From Coriobacteriia bacterium (GTDB taxonomy: Bacteria > Actinomycetota > Coriobacteriia > Anaerosomatales > JAAXUF01), in NCBI GenBank assembly GCA_013336165.1, contig JAAXUF010000001.1:1-64000 (forward strand): DNA of 64,000 nucleotides, written 5' to 3'. Shown here one piece after another: positions 43,921-52,577 of the stretch. Position 1 is the first letter of the stretch; every line of letters starts with the position of its first letter. The notes beneath the pieces are model-generated. The model did no database searches. It was not told the origin of the DNA and saw only the letters and a program-made list of their open reading frames with translations. Made by a program: the position numbers and the translations under genes.

Positions 43921-46110
43921 GTGGATTCTCCATCTAGGGCACTTACCACGAGCGGAATCAACAGGGGTATCAGGCGGATTGCCTGGGTACCGGCGCCGCT
44001 TCTAGCCGGAATCTATGCGGCTGTGCTGTTCTCCCAACTGAGCGGCATGAATCGACTGGCCCCGCTCGAGGCGATCTATCTGGTGCCGATAGTGGCCAGT
44101 GTTGTGCTTTCCATCCTCGCGTCCCTCAGATCGTCCGGGGCAGAGCGCATGTTCTGGGTCTTTCTTGCGGCGGCGAACCTCATGCTTGCGTTCTGCGAGT
44201 TCCTTCTCCTGTGGTGGGTGGGCTTCATATCTCCTGCGGGTCCCCCGGCTATCTCATGGCCCTTCCAAGGACTTCACGTCGTGGCGGTGATGTGTTTTCT
44301 GGGACTTGTGCTGGCAATGACTCGCCTGCAGGACGGAAGACGCCCCGCACGCATAAGGTTCGCCTTGGACGCGGCAGCGGTGGCAGTTCTGATCTACGTA
44401 GTGTTACTGGGTCTGTACGCACATCCTCTCATGAGCACAGTGGCCGCACCTGCGTCCGCGGCACTGGTGGGGGCTGCGTATCCGCTGGCAGGCCTGCTGC
44501 TGCTCTTTGGCGCGCTCGGCAATCTGGCGGGATTCAAGTTCGTTAGGTGGCGGTCATGGGAGGCGCTCGCCGTGGGCGCGATCGTGGTCTATGCCATCGC
44601 CGTCTGCCTATGGCCGGTATGGTATCTGAGTGTCGCTGAGACTACGAGAAACGTATCTCGCGGGGTTCTTGATCTTGTGCAGTTCGGTGGCCACTACATG
44701 CTCATGATGGCTGCAGTGTATCGGTTGACCGAGAAGGAGAAGGTCCATCTTCGCCCTCTGCCTCTTCCGGCCTTTGCTCGTCGGCCTTGGGTTTCCGTTC
44801 TGGTTCCGATAGCGAGCGTTCTTGGGATTCTTGCGCTGGCGGCCGCTCGCTTACAGACGAGCGATAGCCAATGGTTCCGGGCTTACGGAGTGCTTGTCGT
44901 CATACTCCTGGCTCTCGTTTTGGCCAGAAGCCTGCTCGTCGCACTCGAACACAGCGTGCTTGCGCGCGAGACTGTGACCGACCCGTTGACCGGTCTGCCG
45001 AACCACAGTTACCTGAGGGCAATACTGACTCGTGAGTTCGATGACGCCAGAGTGTATGGCGAGGAGATGGCACTCGCAGTGCTCGATATCGATGACTTTC
45101 ACGTCTACAATGAGCGGCTTGGGTATGAGGCAGGAGATCGTACGCTCAAACACATCGGTGAGGTTCTCCAAGCTGCGACCAACGACGGCACCATCGTAGG
45201 ACGTGTCGATGGGGACCGGTTTGCGATTGTGTTTCCTCTCAAGGGCTCGAGCGCGGCTGCTGTGTGCTGCCAGCAAATCGTCGACAAGATCGAGATACTA
45301 GTGGCCTCGTCCGACGGAGAAGTATCCATCTCGGCGGGGATCGCATCATTTCCTCGCGACACAGAGGACCTGGAGGAACTGAAGCACCTCGCAGAAGGTG
45401 CGCTTTATCACGCAAAGAGAAGCGGCAAGAATCGCGTGATCATCTACGAGCCCAACCGTCTCCAGGACCTCACCGTGAAAGACACGATGGACAGGATGCA
45501 GCGTCAGTCCTTCCTCTCATCGGCCAAAGCGCTCACGGCCGCTCTCGAAGCCCGGTATCCAAGCTCCCAGTTCCATTCTCGGCGCGTGGCCGAGTCTGCC
45601 CGGCGTTTGGCAGTGCAGTTGGGTCTTTCCGATGAGCGCGTGTGGCTGGTCGAAGTGGTCGCCCTTCTGCACGATGTTGGCAAGATAAGCCTGCCGGACA
45701 CAATGATGAACGCAGCCCGTCTCGTCGGCGATTTTGGACGCGAGTACGTCAGACAGCATACCGAGAGAGGCCACGATATCCTGGTGTCGGCAGGCCTTTC
45801 GGACGTGGTCCCATCGGTTCGGTCGCACCATGAGAGATGGGACGGCACCGGCCTGCCGGACGGGCTTGTGGGCGAGGAGATTCCGCTGGAAGCGCGTATC
45901 GTGGCGGTATGCAATGCGTATGAGTGGATGACCTCTGACCGCGAGTCGGGTGACGCCATGGCGTGGAACTTCGCCCTGTGCGAGATCGAGAAGGGCGCCG
46001 GATTACGGTTCGATCCGGCGATCGCCGCCGCGTTCGTCCGGATGGTTTCAGGTGAGCATGCTCACGCCGAGACGTCCGATCAGGGCGTGCTCAGCGCAGC
46101 GATTCGATGA
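43921..46110 (+). CDS. Membrane protein with degenerate GGDEF domain and HD-GYP-like domain
   Basis: A 729-residue signalling protein. The first 350 or so residues contain about nine hydrophobic spans. A GGDEF-like domain follows (VTDPLTGLPNHSYL; LAVLDIDDFHVYNERLGYEAGD), but the active loop reads DGDRF (about 430-434) in place of GGDEF. An HD domain comes last with HDVGK (584) and HHERWDGTGLP (636-646); the GYP triad is GLP, and the usual Asp in the ADxYDA position is Asn (about 665). It may bind cyclic-di-GMP or have lost activity. GTG at 43921 follows CAGGGGGA. Confidence 0.85.
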   Translation: MDSPSRALTTSGINRGIRRIAWVPAPLLAGIYAAVLFSQLSGMNRLAPLEAIYLVPIVASVVLSILASLRSSGAERMFWVFLAAANLMLAFCEFLLLWWVGFISPAGPPAISWPFQGLHVVAVMCFLGLVLAMTRLQDGRRPARIRFALDAAAVAVLIYVVLLGLYAHPLMSTVAAPASAALVGAAYPLAGLLLLFGALGNLAGFKFVRWRSWEALAVGAIVVYAIAVCLWPVWYLSVAETTRNVSRGVLDLVQFGGHYMLMMAAVYRLTEKEKVHLRPLPLPAFARRPWVSVLVPIASVLGILALAAARLQTSDSQWFRAYGVLVVILLALVLARSLLVALEHSVLARETVTDPLTGLPNHSYLRAILTREFDDARVYGEEMALAVLDIDDFHVYNERLGYEAGDRTLKHIGEVLQAATNDGTIVGRVDGDRFAIVFPLKGSSAAAVCCQQIVDKIEILVASSDGEVSISAGIASFPRDTEDLEELKHLAEGALYHAKRSGKNRVIIYEPNRLQDLTVKDTMDRMQRQSFLSSAKALTAALEARYPSSQFHSRRVAESARRLAVQLGLSDERVWLVEVVALLHDVGKISLPDTMMNAARLVGDFGREYVRQHTERGHDILVSAGLSDVVPSVRSHHERWDGTGLPDGLVGEEIPLEARIVAVCNAYEWMTSDRESGDAMAWNFALCEIEKGAGLRFDPAIAAAFVRMVSGEHAHAETSDQGVLSAAIR

Positions 46111-46975
46111 CGCCCGCGAGGTCGCGAGGCACCAGCGCTCTCTTCCAGCCCGGGGTCGAGGCGGCCGGGACACCATCCTCGTATGCGGGGACCGCATCAT
46201 CACGGAAGTACACTCCGATCGGAATCCGGCATTGCTCGGGCGCACACGTGAGATCGTGGAATGTCGACAGGGAGAGCTCGAACGCTTTCACGCGGTCCGT
46301 GGTGTCCCAAGGGCTCTCTTCGAGCTTGTAAACCCGTTCACGCATCCAGGCGAATGTGTTCAGGTGATTCCATGTCACACACGGCTGGAAGACGTCGACG
46401 AGCGCCAAGCCCTTGTGAGTGAGCGCCTGGATGTAGAGGCCGGTGAGATGCTTGATGTCGCCCGCGAAGCCCCGCGCGACGAACGTCGCTCCCTCCGAGA
46501 GCGCGAGGCCGATTGGATTGACCGGCTGCTCGAGAACTCCGGTCGGCGTTGAGACCGTCTGCATGAGGTGATCCGTGGTCGGCGATGCCTGCCCCGTGGT
46601 GAGTCCGTAGATCTGGTTGTTGTGCGCGATGACGGTGAGGCCGATATTGCGGCGGATGGCGTGAACAAGATGCCCTACGCCGATGCCGTAGCCGTCTCCA
46701 TCGCCCATCTCGACGATCACGTGGAGGTCGGGGCGTGTGAGGCGTAGCGCGGTTGCGGGCGGGATCGCTCGGCCATGCAGTGCGTGCATGCCTTGCACGT
46801 CGAAGAAGTCCGCCCCGTTTCCGTGGCAGCCGATGCCCCAGACGACGGCGAACTCGTGCTTCTCCCATCCCAGCTCGGCCAATGCGTGCTTCAAGGCCTC
46901 GGCCATTCCGTAGTTTCCACATCCCGGGCACCAGGTGGGCTTGATTGTGCTGGCTAAAGCTTCTGCGTTTGGCAT
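46091..46975 (-). CDS. korB: 2-oxoacid:ferredoxin oxidoreductase beta subunit (KorB type)
   Basis: TPP- and [4Fe-4S]-binding subunit of an enzyme oxidising a 2-oxoacid, probably 2-oxoglutarate, with CoA and ferredoxin. Key motifs are WCPGCGNYGMAEAL (cluster Cys pair), GIGCHGNG and the TPP signature MGDGDGYGIGVGHLVHAIRRN, followed by NNQIYGLTTGQASPTT. Length is 294 residues. It begins one base after the korA stop. Its 3' end overlaps the convergent GGDEF/HD gene by 20 nt. Substrate choice (2-oxoglutarate against pyruvate or branched 2-oxoacids) is inferred only. Confidence 0.9.
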   Translation of the reverse strand: MPNAEALASTIKPTWCPGCGNYGMAEALKHALAELGWEKHEFAVVWGIGCHGNGADFFDVQGMHALHGRAIPPATALRLTRPDLHVIVEMGDGDGYGIGVGHLVHAIRRNIGLTVIAHNNQIYGLTTGQASPTTDHLMQTVSTPTGVLEQPVNPIGLALSEGATFVARGFAGDIKHLTGLYIQALTHKGLALVDVFQPCVTWNHLNTFAWMRERVYKLEESPWDTTDRVKAFELSLSTFHDLTCAPEQCRIPIGVYFRDDAVPAYEDGVPAASTPGWKRALVPRDLAGVIESLR

Positions 46976-48784
46976 CTAGATGCCGCCTCCCTTGCCGAGA
47001 AGTGCGCCGGCGGGTGTCAAGGCTATGTGGTTGCCGAGAATACGGTGCACGGTCGCGTACACCTGTTCCGGAGAGAAGGGCCGTCCGTCGTGGCGGTTGA
47101 TGCGGTGTCCGGGTTCGCGCAAGCACTGTTCGCGGATGAGCCCCTCGAGCTGCCCCGTGGCGTTGCCTTCGATCACCAAGGAACGCGCGGAGTGGTCGAG
47201 GAAGCCGCCCACGGTGTCACGCGGGAACGGCCACAGCGTGACGAGCTGCAGCATGTTGACCGAGACGCCATCTACTTCCAGCCACTTCATGGCCTCCCGC
47301 ACCGGCATCTTCGTGGAGCCGAAGAGGATGATCGAGATATCGGCTTCACGCGGGCCGAAGAGGACCGGCGGCGGGACCAGCGTTTCGGCGAGGCGGAGTT
47401 TGCGCAGCCTCTTCTCGTTCTGCGCGACTCGGTTCGCCGCGTCTTCTCCGGGCGCCCCCCAGCCGCGCTCATCGTGCTCATAGGAGTTGACGATCTGCTG
47501 GGCACCGATGACCCCAGGCAAAACGCGAGGGGAAATGCCTGAGTCAGTGACGCGGTAGCGCAGGTAGTCGGTCACTTCTCCCTCTGTCTGAAGCTCGCCT
47601 CGCTCGATCGTGACGGCCGCCGTGTCGAACGGCTCGAGTGTCTGGCGGTTGTCTGAGAGGTAGGTGTCGCCGAGCAGGATGACCGGCGTTTGGAGCTGAT
47701 CGGCGAGGTTGAACGCCTGCCAGGTGAGTTCGAAAGCGTCGGTCTGGTCGCCGGGCGCCAGAACCACGCGCGGAAACTCGCCCTGCGCCGCGTGCAGCGC
47801 GAAGCGCAGGTCCGACTGCTCCGTCCAGGTGGGAAGCCCGGTAGCAGGTCCGGGCCGGGTGAAGAGCCCGACCACGACGGCGGACTCGGACGCACCGGCG
47901 AACCCAAGGCCTTCGACCATGAGCGAAAATCCACCGCCGGAGGTGGCGCACATGGAGCGCGTCCCGCCGAATGCCCCGCCGATCACCATGTTCATGGCGG
48001 CGATCTCGTCCTCGGTGTGCTTCACGACCACGCCTTGATCATCCGCGTGCGCGGCCATGAAGTGCAGGAGCGAAGATGCCGGCGTCATCGGGTAGGCGCA
48101 GTACAGGCCGATGCCGGCAGCCAGCGCCCCCAAGCCGACCGACTCGTTGCCATCCGCAAGAATGCGTGCCGCCGGAAGCGGAAGGTCGCCAAAGCGGTAG
48201 GGGAATGCGCAGCCCACGGTCTGTGCGTGCTCGAAACCCCGCGTGGCGGCCAAGATGTTCTGCTCGGCTATCGCCGGTGCTTTGTGGGCGAACTGGGCGC
48301 GTAGCGAGTCCAGGAGGCCTTCCAGCGGGAATCCCATGTGGCCGAGCACCGCGCCGAGTGCCGCTACGTTGCGCATGATGCGGATTCCGCCGATTTCGTG
48401 GACGATGTCGGTAAGCGGCACCGGCACGAGGCAGAGGTCTTCTCGGCCGGCATCGATTTCTGAGGCGGCGATATCGGCCGGGTCGAAGAGGATGGCCGCA
48501 CCGGGGGAGAGCTCGCTCAGGTGCGCTGGGATGGTTGCGGCATCGAGCGCGACCAAGATGTCGGTTGCCATCACATGGCTGAAGATCTCGTCTTCGCTGA
48601 TCCGTAGGTGATAGGTGTTGTGACCACCTTTGATGAGCGATGGGTACTCGGTGAGATCAAAAGTGCGATAGCCCGCGCGGGCGAACAGGCGGGCGAGCGT
48701 CTGGCCGGCGGCCTTGATCCCGAACCCGGCAGGTCCTCCGATGCGGATTCGCACTTCCCGGCCGTAGGGGCGATTGTGGCTCAT
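46976..48784 (-). CDS. korA: 2-oxoacid:ferredoxin oxidoreductase, fused gamma-alpha subunit (KorA type)
   Basis: The first roughly 190 residues are the gamma domain (RIGGPAGFGIKAAGQTLARLFARAGY, then SLIKGGHNTYHLRIS). The alpha domain follows with CAYPMTPASSLLHF, TEDEIAAMNMVIGGAFGGTRSMCATSGGGFSLMVE and ARTRPGPATGLPTWTEQSDL-like sequence. The fused gamma-alpha plan with a separate beta subunit is the two-subunit Kor class. The start is the ATG at 48784 (MSHNRPYG) after AAAGGG; the frame stays open upstream across the coaBC leader but without support. Length is 602 residues. Confidence 0.9.
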   Translation of the reverse strand: MSHNRPYGREVRIRIGGPAGFGIKAAGQTLARLFARAGYRTFDLTEYPSLIKGGHNTYHLRISEDEIFSHVMATDILVALDAATIPAHLSELSPGAAILFDPADIAASEIDAGREDLCLVPVPLTDIVHEIGGIRIMRNVAALGAVLGHMGFPLEGLLDSLRAQFAHKAPAIAEQNILAATRGFEHAQTVGCAFPYRFGDLPLPAARILADGNESVGLGALAAGIGLYCAYPMTPASSLLHFMAAHADDQGVVVKHTEDEIAAMNMVIGGAFGGTRSMCATSGGGFSLMVEGLGFAGASESAVVVGLFTRPGPATGLPTWTEQSDLRFALHAAQGEFPRVVLAPGDQTDAFELTWQAFNLADQLQTPVILLGDTYLSDNRQTLEPFDTAAVTIERGELQTEGEVTDYLRYRVTDSGISPRVLPGVIGAQQIVNSYEHDERGWGAPGEDAANRVAQNEKRLRKLRLAETLVPPPVLFGPREADISIILFGSTKMPVREAMKWLEVDGVSVNMLQLVTLWPFPRDTVGGFLDHSARSLVIEGNATGQLEGLIREQCLREPGHRINRHDGRPFSPEQVYATVHRILGNHIALTPAGALLGKGGGI

Positions 48785-48822
48785 GAGATCCCTTTCGCAA
48801 GACGACAGTTGCACCGGCATGC

Positions 48823-48836
48823 CATACTTGTCCCCA
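48823..48836 (+). promoter_or_regulatory. Possible leaderless promoter of coaBC
   Basis: CATACT at 48823-48828 sits 7 nt before the coaBC ATG, the spacing expected when the transcript starts at the start codon itself. No ribosome site precedes the ATG, which agrees with a leaderless mRNA. The 51-nt gap is shared with the divergent korA promoter. Confidence 0.4.
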
Positions 48837-50068
48837 TGAAGGACGCTTCCCAAAAACCGACAGTGATTCTGGGCGTGACAGGCTGCATCGCCGCCTACAA
48901 GGCGTGTGAGCTGGCGCGCACGCTCATGCGCGCCGGATGTCGCGTGAAAGTCGTCATGACCGAAGCTGCGACTCACTTCGTCGGACCGACGACGTTTCGT
49001 GCGCTCACTGGCGAGCCAGTGGCCGTGGGCATGTGGGACGCAGCCGGTGCTGCTATTCACCACATCTCGCTTGCCGAGGAAGCCGACGTCTTCGTCGTGG
49101 CCCCGGCCACTGCGAATACGCTGGCGAAGCTTGCGTGCGGGCGCGCCGATGACCTGCTCTCTACCTCAGCGCTTGCTACGCAGGCGCCTCTGGTGTTGGC
49201 TCCGGCGATGAATGTGCATATGTGGCGCGCCGAGGCGACTCAAGCCGCGATGGCGACGCTCAGAGTGCGTGGCGCGGGCGTGGTCGAGCCCGACAGCGGA
49301 GAGCTTGCGTGCGGTGACATCGGCGAGGGCAGGCTTGCCACGGTGGAGGCGATCGCCGAGGCCGTGCTGGCCGAGGTGCACCGCTCGCGCGATCTGGCCG
49401 GAGTGCGCGTGCTTGTGACCGCGGGTCCGACGCAGGAGCCCCTAGACGCGGTGCGGTTCATCGGCAACCGCTCGAGCGGCAAGGCCGGTTACGCGATCGC
49501 CGAGGAGGCCGCTCGGCGCGGCGCACACGTGACGCTCGTGAGCGGACCCACCGTGCTGCCGGACCCCTTCGGCGTGACGACGGTGCGGGTCAATACCGCC
49601 GAGTCGATGCGCGACGCCGTCGTTCGCGAATACCCGCAGACCGACGTGGTCGTGGCGAGTGCGGCGGTCTCTGACTTTCGTCCGAAGGCTCCCGCCGGGC
49701 ACAAGCAGAAGAAGGCCGACGCACCGCTGGTGCTGGAGCTTGAGCGCACGCCCGACATTCTCGCCGGTCTGGGAGCCGACAAGGGCGATCGGGTGCTGGT
49801 TGGCTTCGCCGCCGAGACGAGCGATTGCGTGAAGTACGCGAGCGAGAAACTGGTTGCGAAGAACCTCGATCTCGTGGTTGCGAACGACGTGTCAACTGAA
49901 GGCCTCGGGTTTGGCTCTGACACGAACAGAGTGTGGCTGGTTTCTGCGGAAGGCGTCGATGCATTGCCGGTCATGTCGAAGAAGGCGATAGCTCAGAGGA
50001 TCTGGGATCGGATCGCTCCAATGGCGGTCAGAGCCACTCATCCACGAAATGAAGAGGGCACCCCATGA
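48836..50068 (+). CDS. coaBC: Bifunctional phosphopantothenoylcysteine decarboxylase / synthetase CoaBC
   Basis: Two steps of coenzyme A synthesis in one protein. The N-terminal flavin decarboxylase shows ILGVTGCIAAYKACEL, VAPATANTLAKLACG, LAPAMNVHMW and the active Cys block ELACGDIGEGRLAT. The C-terminal synthetase shows TAGPTQEPLDAVRFIGNRSSGKAG and a KxKK stretch. ATG at 48836; the open frame upstream lies over korA and is not credible. Length is 410 residues. In actinobacteria it usually follows rpoZ directly. Confidence 0.95.
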   Translation: MKDASQKPTVILGVTGCIAAYKACELARTLMRAGCRVKVVMTEAATHFVGPTTFRALTGEPVAVGMWDAAGAAIHHISLAEEADVFVVAPATANTLAKLACGRADDLLSTSALATQAPLVLAPAMNVHMWRAEATQAAMATLRVRGAGVVEPDSGELACGDIGEGRLATVEAIAEAVLAEVHRSRDLAGVRVLVTAGPTQEPLDAVRFIGNRSSGKAGYAIAEEAARRGAHVTLVSGPTVLPDPFGVTTVRVNTAESMRDAVVREYPQTDVVVASAAVSDFRPKAPAGHKQKKADAPLVLELERTPDILAGLGADKGDRVLVGFAAETSDCVKYASEKLVAKNLDLVVANDVSTEGLGFGSDTNRVWLVSAEGVDALPVMSKKAIAQRIWDRIAPMAVRATHPRNEEGTP

Positions 50069-50439
50069 AACGTCATCTCGAAGGTCACGCAAAGCGGCTT
50101 TCCGCCTATGTCGGCGAGGACGAGCAGTACGACGGCAAACCACTCTACCGCGCGCTGATGGAACAGTCCCGCATCCAAGGGTGCGCCGGTGCAACCGCTC
50201 TGCGCGGAATGGCAGGGTTCGGCGCGTCGAGCCGAGACATCGCGAAGCACGGTCTGCGCATGTCGAGTGACCTTCCCGTGCTCGTCGCCGTGATCGACGA
50301 CGCGATCCGCATCACGGCACTTGCCGAGGTGTGGACTGCGATGCTTCCTGCTGGGCTCATCGTGCTGGAAGACGTCAATGTTGTGGCGTATGTGAGCGCG
50401 GAAAACGAGTTCAAGCCTGAGGTTGGAGCGGCCGAGTAG
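50065..50439 (+). CDS. DUF190 family PII-like protein
   Basis: A 124-residue protein with the ferredoxin-like fold of DUF190. It opens LEGHAKRLSAYVGEDEQYDGKPLYRALME, then has GCAGATALRGMAGFGASSRD, DLPVLVAVIDDAIRI and GLIVLEDVNVVAYV. DUF190 proteins are often next to CrcB fluoride channels; none is present here. The ATG overlaps the coaBC stop (ATGA), with GAGGG nearby. Its last codons share a chance 14-bp match with DNA at 52.54 kb. Confidence 0.85.
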   Translation: MKRHLEGHAKRLSAYVGEDEQYDGKPLYRALMEQSRIQGCAGATALRGMAGFGASSRDIAKHGLRMSSDLPVLVAVIDDAIRITALAEVWTAMLPAGLIVLEDVNVVAYVSAENEFKPEVGAAE

Positions 50440-50534
50440 CTCGGACTTGACCAACCCCGCGGGTAAGTTCGCGTAAGTGGTTGCTCGCTTCACCCGTGGC
50501 AGGTACCATAGCGTCTTGCCGCTTGTCGGCACGT

Positions 50535-50604
<70 letters not shown>

Positions 50605-50611
<7 letters not shown>

Positions 50612-50650
50612 TCGCACGATCACGAGGCACCCTTCGGGGTGCCTCGTTTC
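50605..50650 (+). repeat. Left copy of a 46-bp direct repeat: tRNA-Pro 3' end plus terminator
   Basis: The repeat starts with the last seven bases of the tRNA (CCGACCA) and runs through its terminator. It matches 52603-52648 with a single difference at the hairpin loop (TTCG against TGCG); similarity fades over the next 16 bp and ends in a shared GGGAAT. The offset is exactly 1998 bp. It is the kind of duplication seen at tRNA attachment sites. Confidence 0.85.
50623..50646 (+). terminator. Terminator of tRNA-Pro
   Basis: CGAGGCACCC (50623-50632), a TTCG tetraloop and GGGTGCCTCG (50637-50646) form a perfect 10-bp stem, followed by TTTCGTCT. Confidence 0.8.
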
Positions 50651-50686
50651 GTCTACCGGCGGGAATGGGGGCGACGCGCGCCGAGC

Positions 50687-50703
50687 GCAGTTACAAACGC
50701 GTC
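50687..50703 (+). repeat. 17-bp junction motif, copy 1
   Basis: GCAGTTACAAACGCGTC. Exact copies lie at 52578-52594 and 55359-55375, all on the same strand and all next to terminator-type repeats. Here it is just inside the left end of the hipBA unit, and the match stops after 17 bp. Confidence 0.75.
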
Positions 50704-50760
50704 CCGCCAGTGTTCGGCAGCACCAGGGCGACCCCTAGGTCTGCATCCGAAGTCGCCCCG

Positions 50761-52080
50761 CTAGACCGCCAGTCGCAGATTCCTGCTCACTGTCTCGCGT
50801 AATCCGTTGGGCACACCGTGCTCGGCGGCCAAGACGTCCCATCGCGATACGTGTTCGACCGTCTCGTCGATCACTTCGTCGATTCTCCGCTTCGTGAACA
50901 GCGGGCTCAGCCGCTGGACAGCGTAGAAGTCCTCTCTGGTGAAGTCGTCCCGTTTCCCGTTGAGTGTCATCCAGTGGCTTGCGACCCACGGGCTTCCGGG
51001 CTTGTAGCTGTAGGCGAGGTCGTACGCGGGCGCCAGTCGCCACCGACCGTCCTCGTCGAGCATGAACGAGACGTTCTTTGAGTGGTCGTCGTGGTTACGG
51101 GCAACGATGTTGAAGACCATGCGCCTGAACAGCTGCATCGCGTCCTCGGCGCCGAGTCCGAGCTCCCGCGCAGTGGCGAACAGCTCGGCGTAGGAGTAGG
51201 AACCCGCCCGCTTGTAGCTGACGTGCGCCAGGGCGTTCAGCGTCTGGACGTGGCGTTTGCGGTTGCCCACTCGGTCGAAGCGCTGCGTGATGAAGTGACG
51301 CCGGTTTCCCTCGTCGAGGAGTCGACAGGGCATCATCTCGATTTCGCAGGCGGTCGCCATGAGATAGTACACATACTCCATCGCGCCGTAGCCCAATGGG
51401 TCGCCGAACGTCTCCTCGCTCCGACTATGCTCGCTCACACCGTCGAACTTCATGATGCAGTGCGTGAAACCGTCGGGGACGTCCACCTGCCCGGATCGCA
51501 CACTGGTGAAGTCGTCGTTGAACGCGAGAACCGCCTTTGGGCGAGCGCCTCCCGCGCTCACGCCCACTGAGAGCAGCGCGAGCATAGCGTCCTCGTCGTT
51601 TCGGCCGTGGGCGCCGAGCTGCACCCCGAAGTCTGCGCGCTCGTTGAGGACCTCCTGGGCAACCGCGACGAGCGACTCTATTTCGACCTGCTGTGAGGCG
51701 TTCAGACCCTTGCGTCGTTCGGCGGGGTGATAGCTGAGCGCGCCCATGCCGCGCTGGCCGATGTACTTGAGGCGCTCGATCGGGGTGATGTCGGCGGTCG
51801 AACGACCTCGACTGGCGGTCCAGGCCGCCAGCACCGCGTTTCCGAAGTCGTCGGGTAGTGAGTCGGCGATCATCCCAGGCAGGCCGTGGAACACCTCAGG
51901 ATCTGCCTCGGGGAACGAATAGACGCGGGCGGACAGCGCCATCTTGAGAGGTGAGAGCTCGATGCCTGTCCTCACGAAGTGAGGCTCGTACTCGAACGAG
52001 CCAAGGCCGGTCTCGGTATCGTAGCTGATTGCTCCCACATCCAGCTCACCGCATCTGACGGCCGCGACGTCCGTCACCAT
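50761..52080 (-). CDS. hipA: HipA-family serine/threonine kinase toxin
   Basis: Type II toxin that in E. coli phosphorylates glutamyl-tRNA synthetase and induces persistence. The N-terminal subdomain (GSFEYEPHFVRTG) precedes the HipA kinase core with SVGVSAGGARPKAVLAF, the basic FDRVGNRKRH, and the catalytic region VARNHDDHSKNVSFML followed by LAPAYDLAYS (Mg-binding Asp). Length is 439 residues, close to E. coli HipA. ATG at 52080 overlaps the end of hipB by 7 nt. The target here is unknown. Confidence 0.92.
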   Translation of the reverse strand: MVTDVAAVRCGELDVGAISYDTETGLGSFEYEPHFVRTGIELSPLKMALSARVYSFPEADPEVFHGLPGMIADSLPDDFGNAVLAAWTASRGRSTADITPIERLKYIGQRGMGALSYHPAERRKGLNASQQVEIESLVAVAQEVLNERADFGVQLGAHGRNDEDAMLALLSVGVSAGGARPKAVLAFNDDFTSVRSGQVDVPDGFTHCIMKFDGVSEHSRSEETFGDPLGYGAMEYVYYLMATACEIEMMPCRLLDEGNRRHFITQRFDRVGNRKRHVQTLNALAHVSYKRAGSYSYAELFATARELGLGAEDAMQLFRRMVFNIVARNHDDHSKNVSFMLDEDGRWRLAPAYDLAYSYKPGSPWVASHWMTLNGKRDDFTREDFYAVQRLSPLFTKRRIDEVIDETVEHVSRWDVLAAEHGVPNGLRETVSRNLRLAV

Positions 52081-52418
52081 GAGGTCTCATCCTTCTTGAC
52101 ACGAGTCGGCGTGGGCTTGTTCTTGGCTCTCGACGCTCTCTGGCGCTCACGGCCTCTGAGCTTCGCGAGCTGGAGAGGCGAGATCTTCTGCACGGGCAGG
52201 AACGCATCCAGCTGGTTCACCATGTTCATCGCGAGGAGGATGGCGACGAGGTTCTCAAGCTGAACACGTCCCTGCTCAGCGGCGACCACGGTCGGTCGAC
52301 TGAGGCCCGCACGTGACGCCACCTCGGCTTGCGTCAGGTCTGCGTTCAGCCGGGCATTTCGCAGCCGATCGCCCAACTCGTCGGCGATGGCTGTTGGTGA
52401 CATGTTCTCAAATGTCAT
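52074..52418 (-). CDS. hipB: HipB-like XRE-family antitoxin
   Basis: A 114-residue helix-turn-helix protein upstream of hipA. The Cro/XRE domain is in LGDRLRNARLNADLTQAEVASRAGLSRPTVVAAEQGR, followed by a basic, Arg/Lys-rich C-terminal region that is longer than the E. coli HipB tail. It should bind and repress the hip promoter and neutralise HipA. I use the ATG at 52418; TTG at 52430 is a longer alternative. The promoter region upstream is AT-rich. Confidence 0.87.
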   Translation of the reverse strand: MTFENMSPTAIADELGDRLRNARLNADLTQAEVASRAGLSRPTVVAAEQGRVQLENLVAILLAMNMVNQLDAFLPVQKISPLQLAKLRGRERQRASRAKNKPTPTRVKKDETSW

Positions 52419-52431
52419 AATGTCCACCAAC

Positions 52432-52463
52432 CTTTACAGTAAGTGAGAATAGCACTCGTAAAG
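52432..52463 (-). promoter_or_regulatory. Probable hipBA operator
   Basis: Arms CTTTAC (52432-52437) and GTAAAG (52458-52463), with inner AAGTG and GCACT, form an inverted repeat of 32 bp directly upstream of hipB. On the minus strand a -10-like TATTCT lies within it. The location fits autorepression by HipB, and the surrounding 70 bp is unusually AT-rich for this genome. Confidence 0.6.
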
Positions 52464-52577
52464 TAATCGATAATTGACATTGTAGCATATGAATACTGTT
52501 CACGTACTCGCAGCTGCGTTCGGTTGCCGCAGGTCCTCAACTGGAGCGGCCGAGTCTGGCCTCGATTCGCGCTCGCA

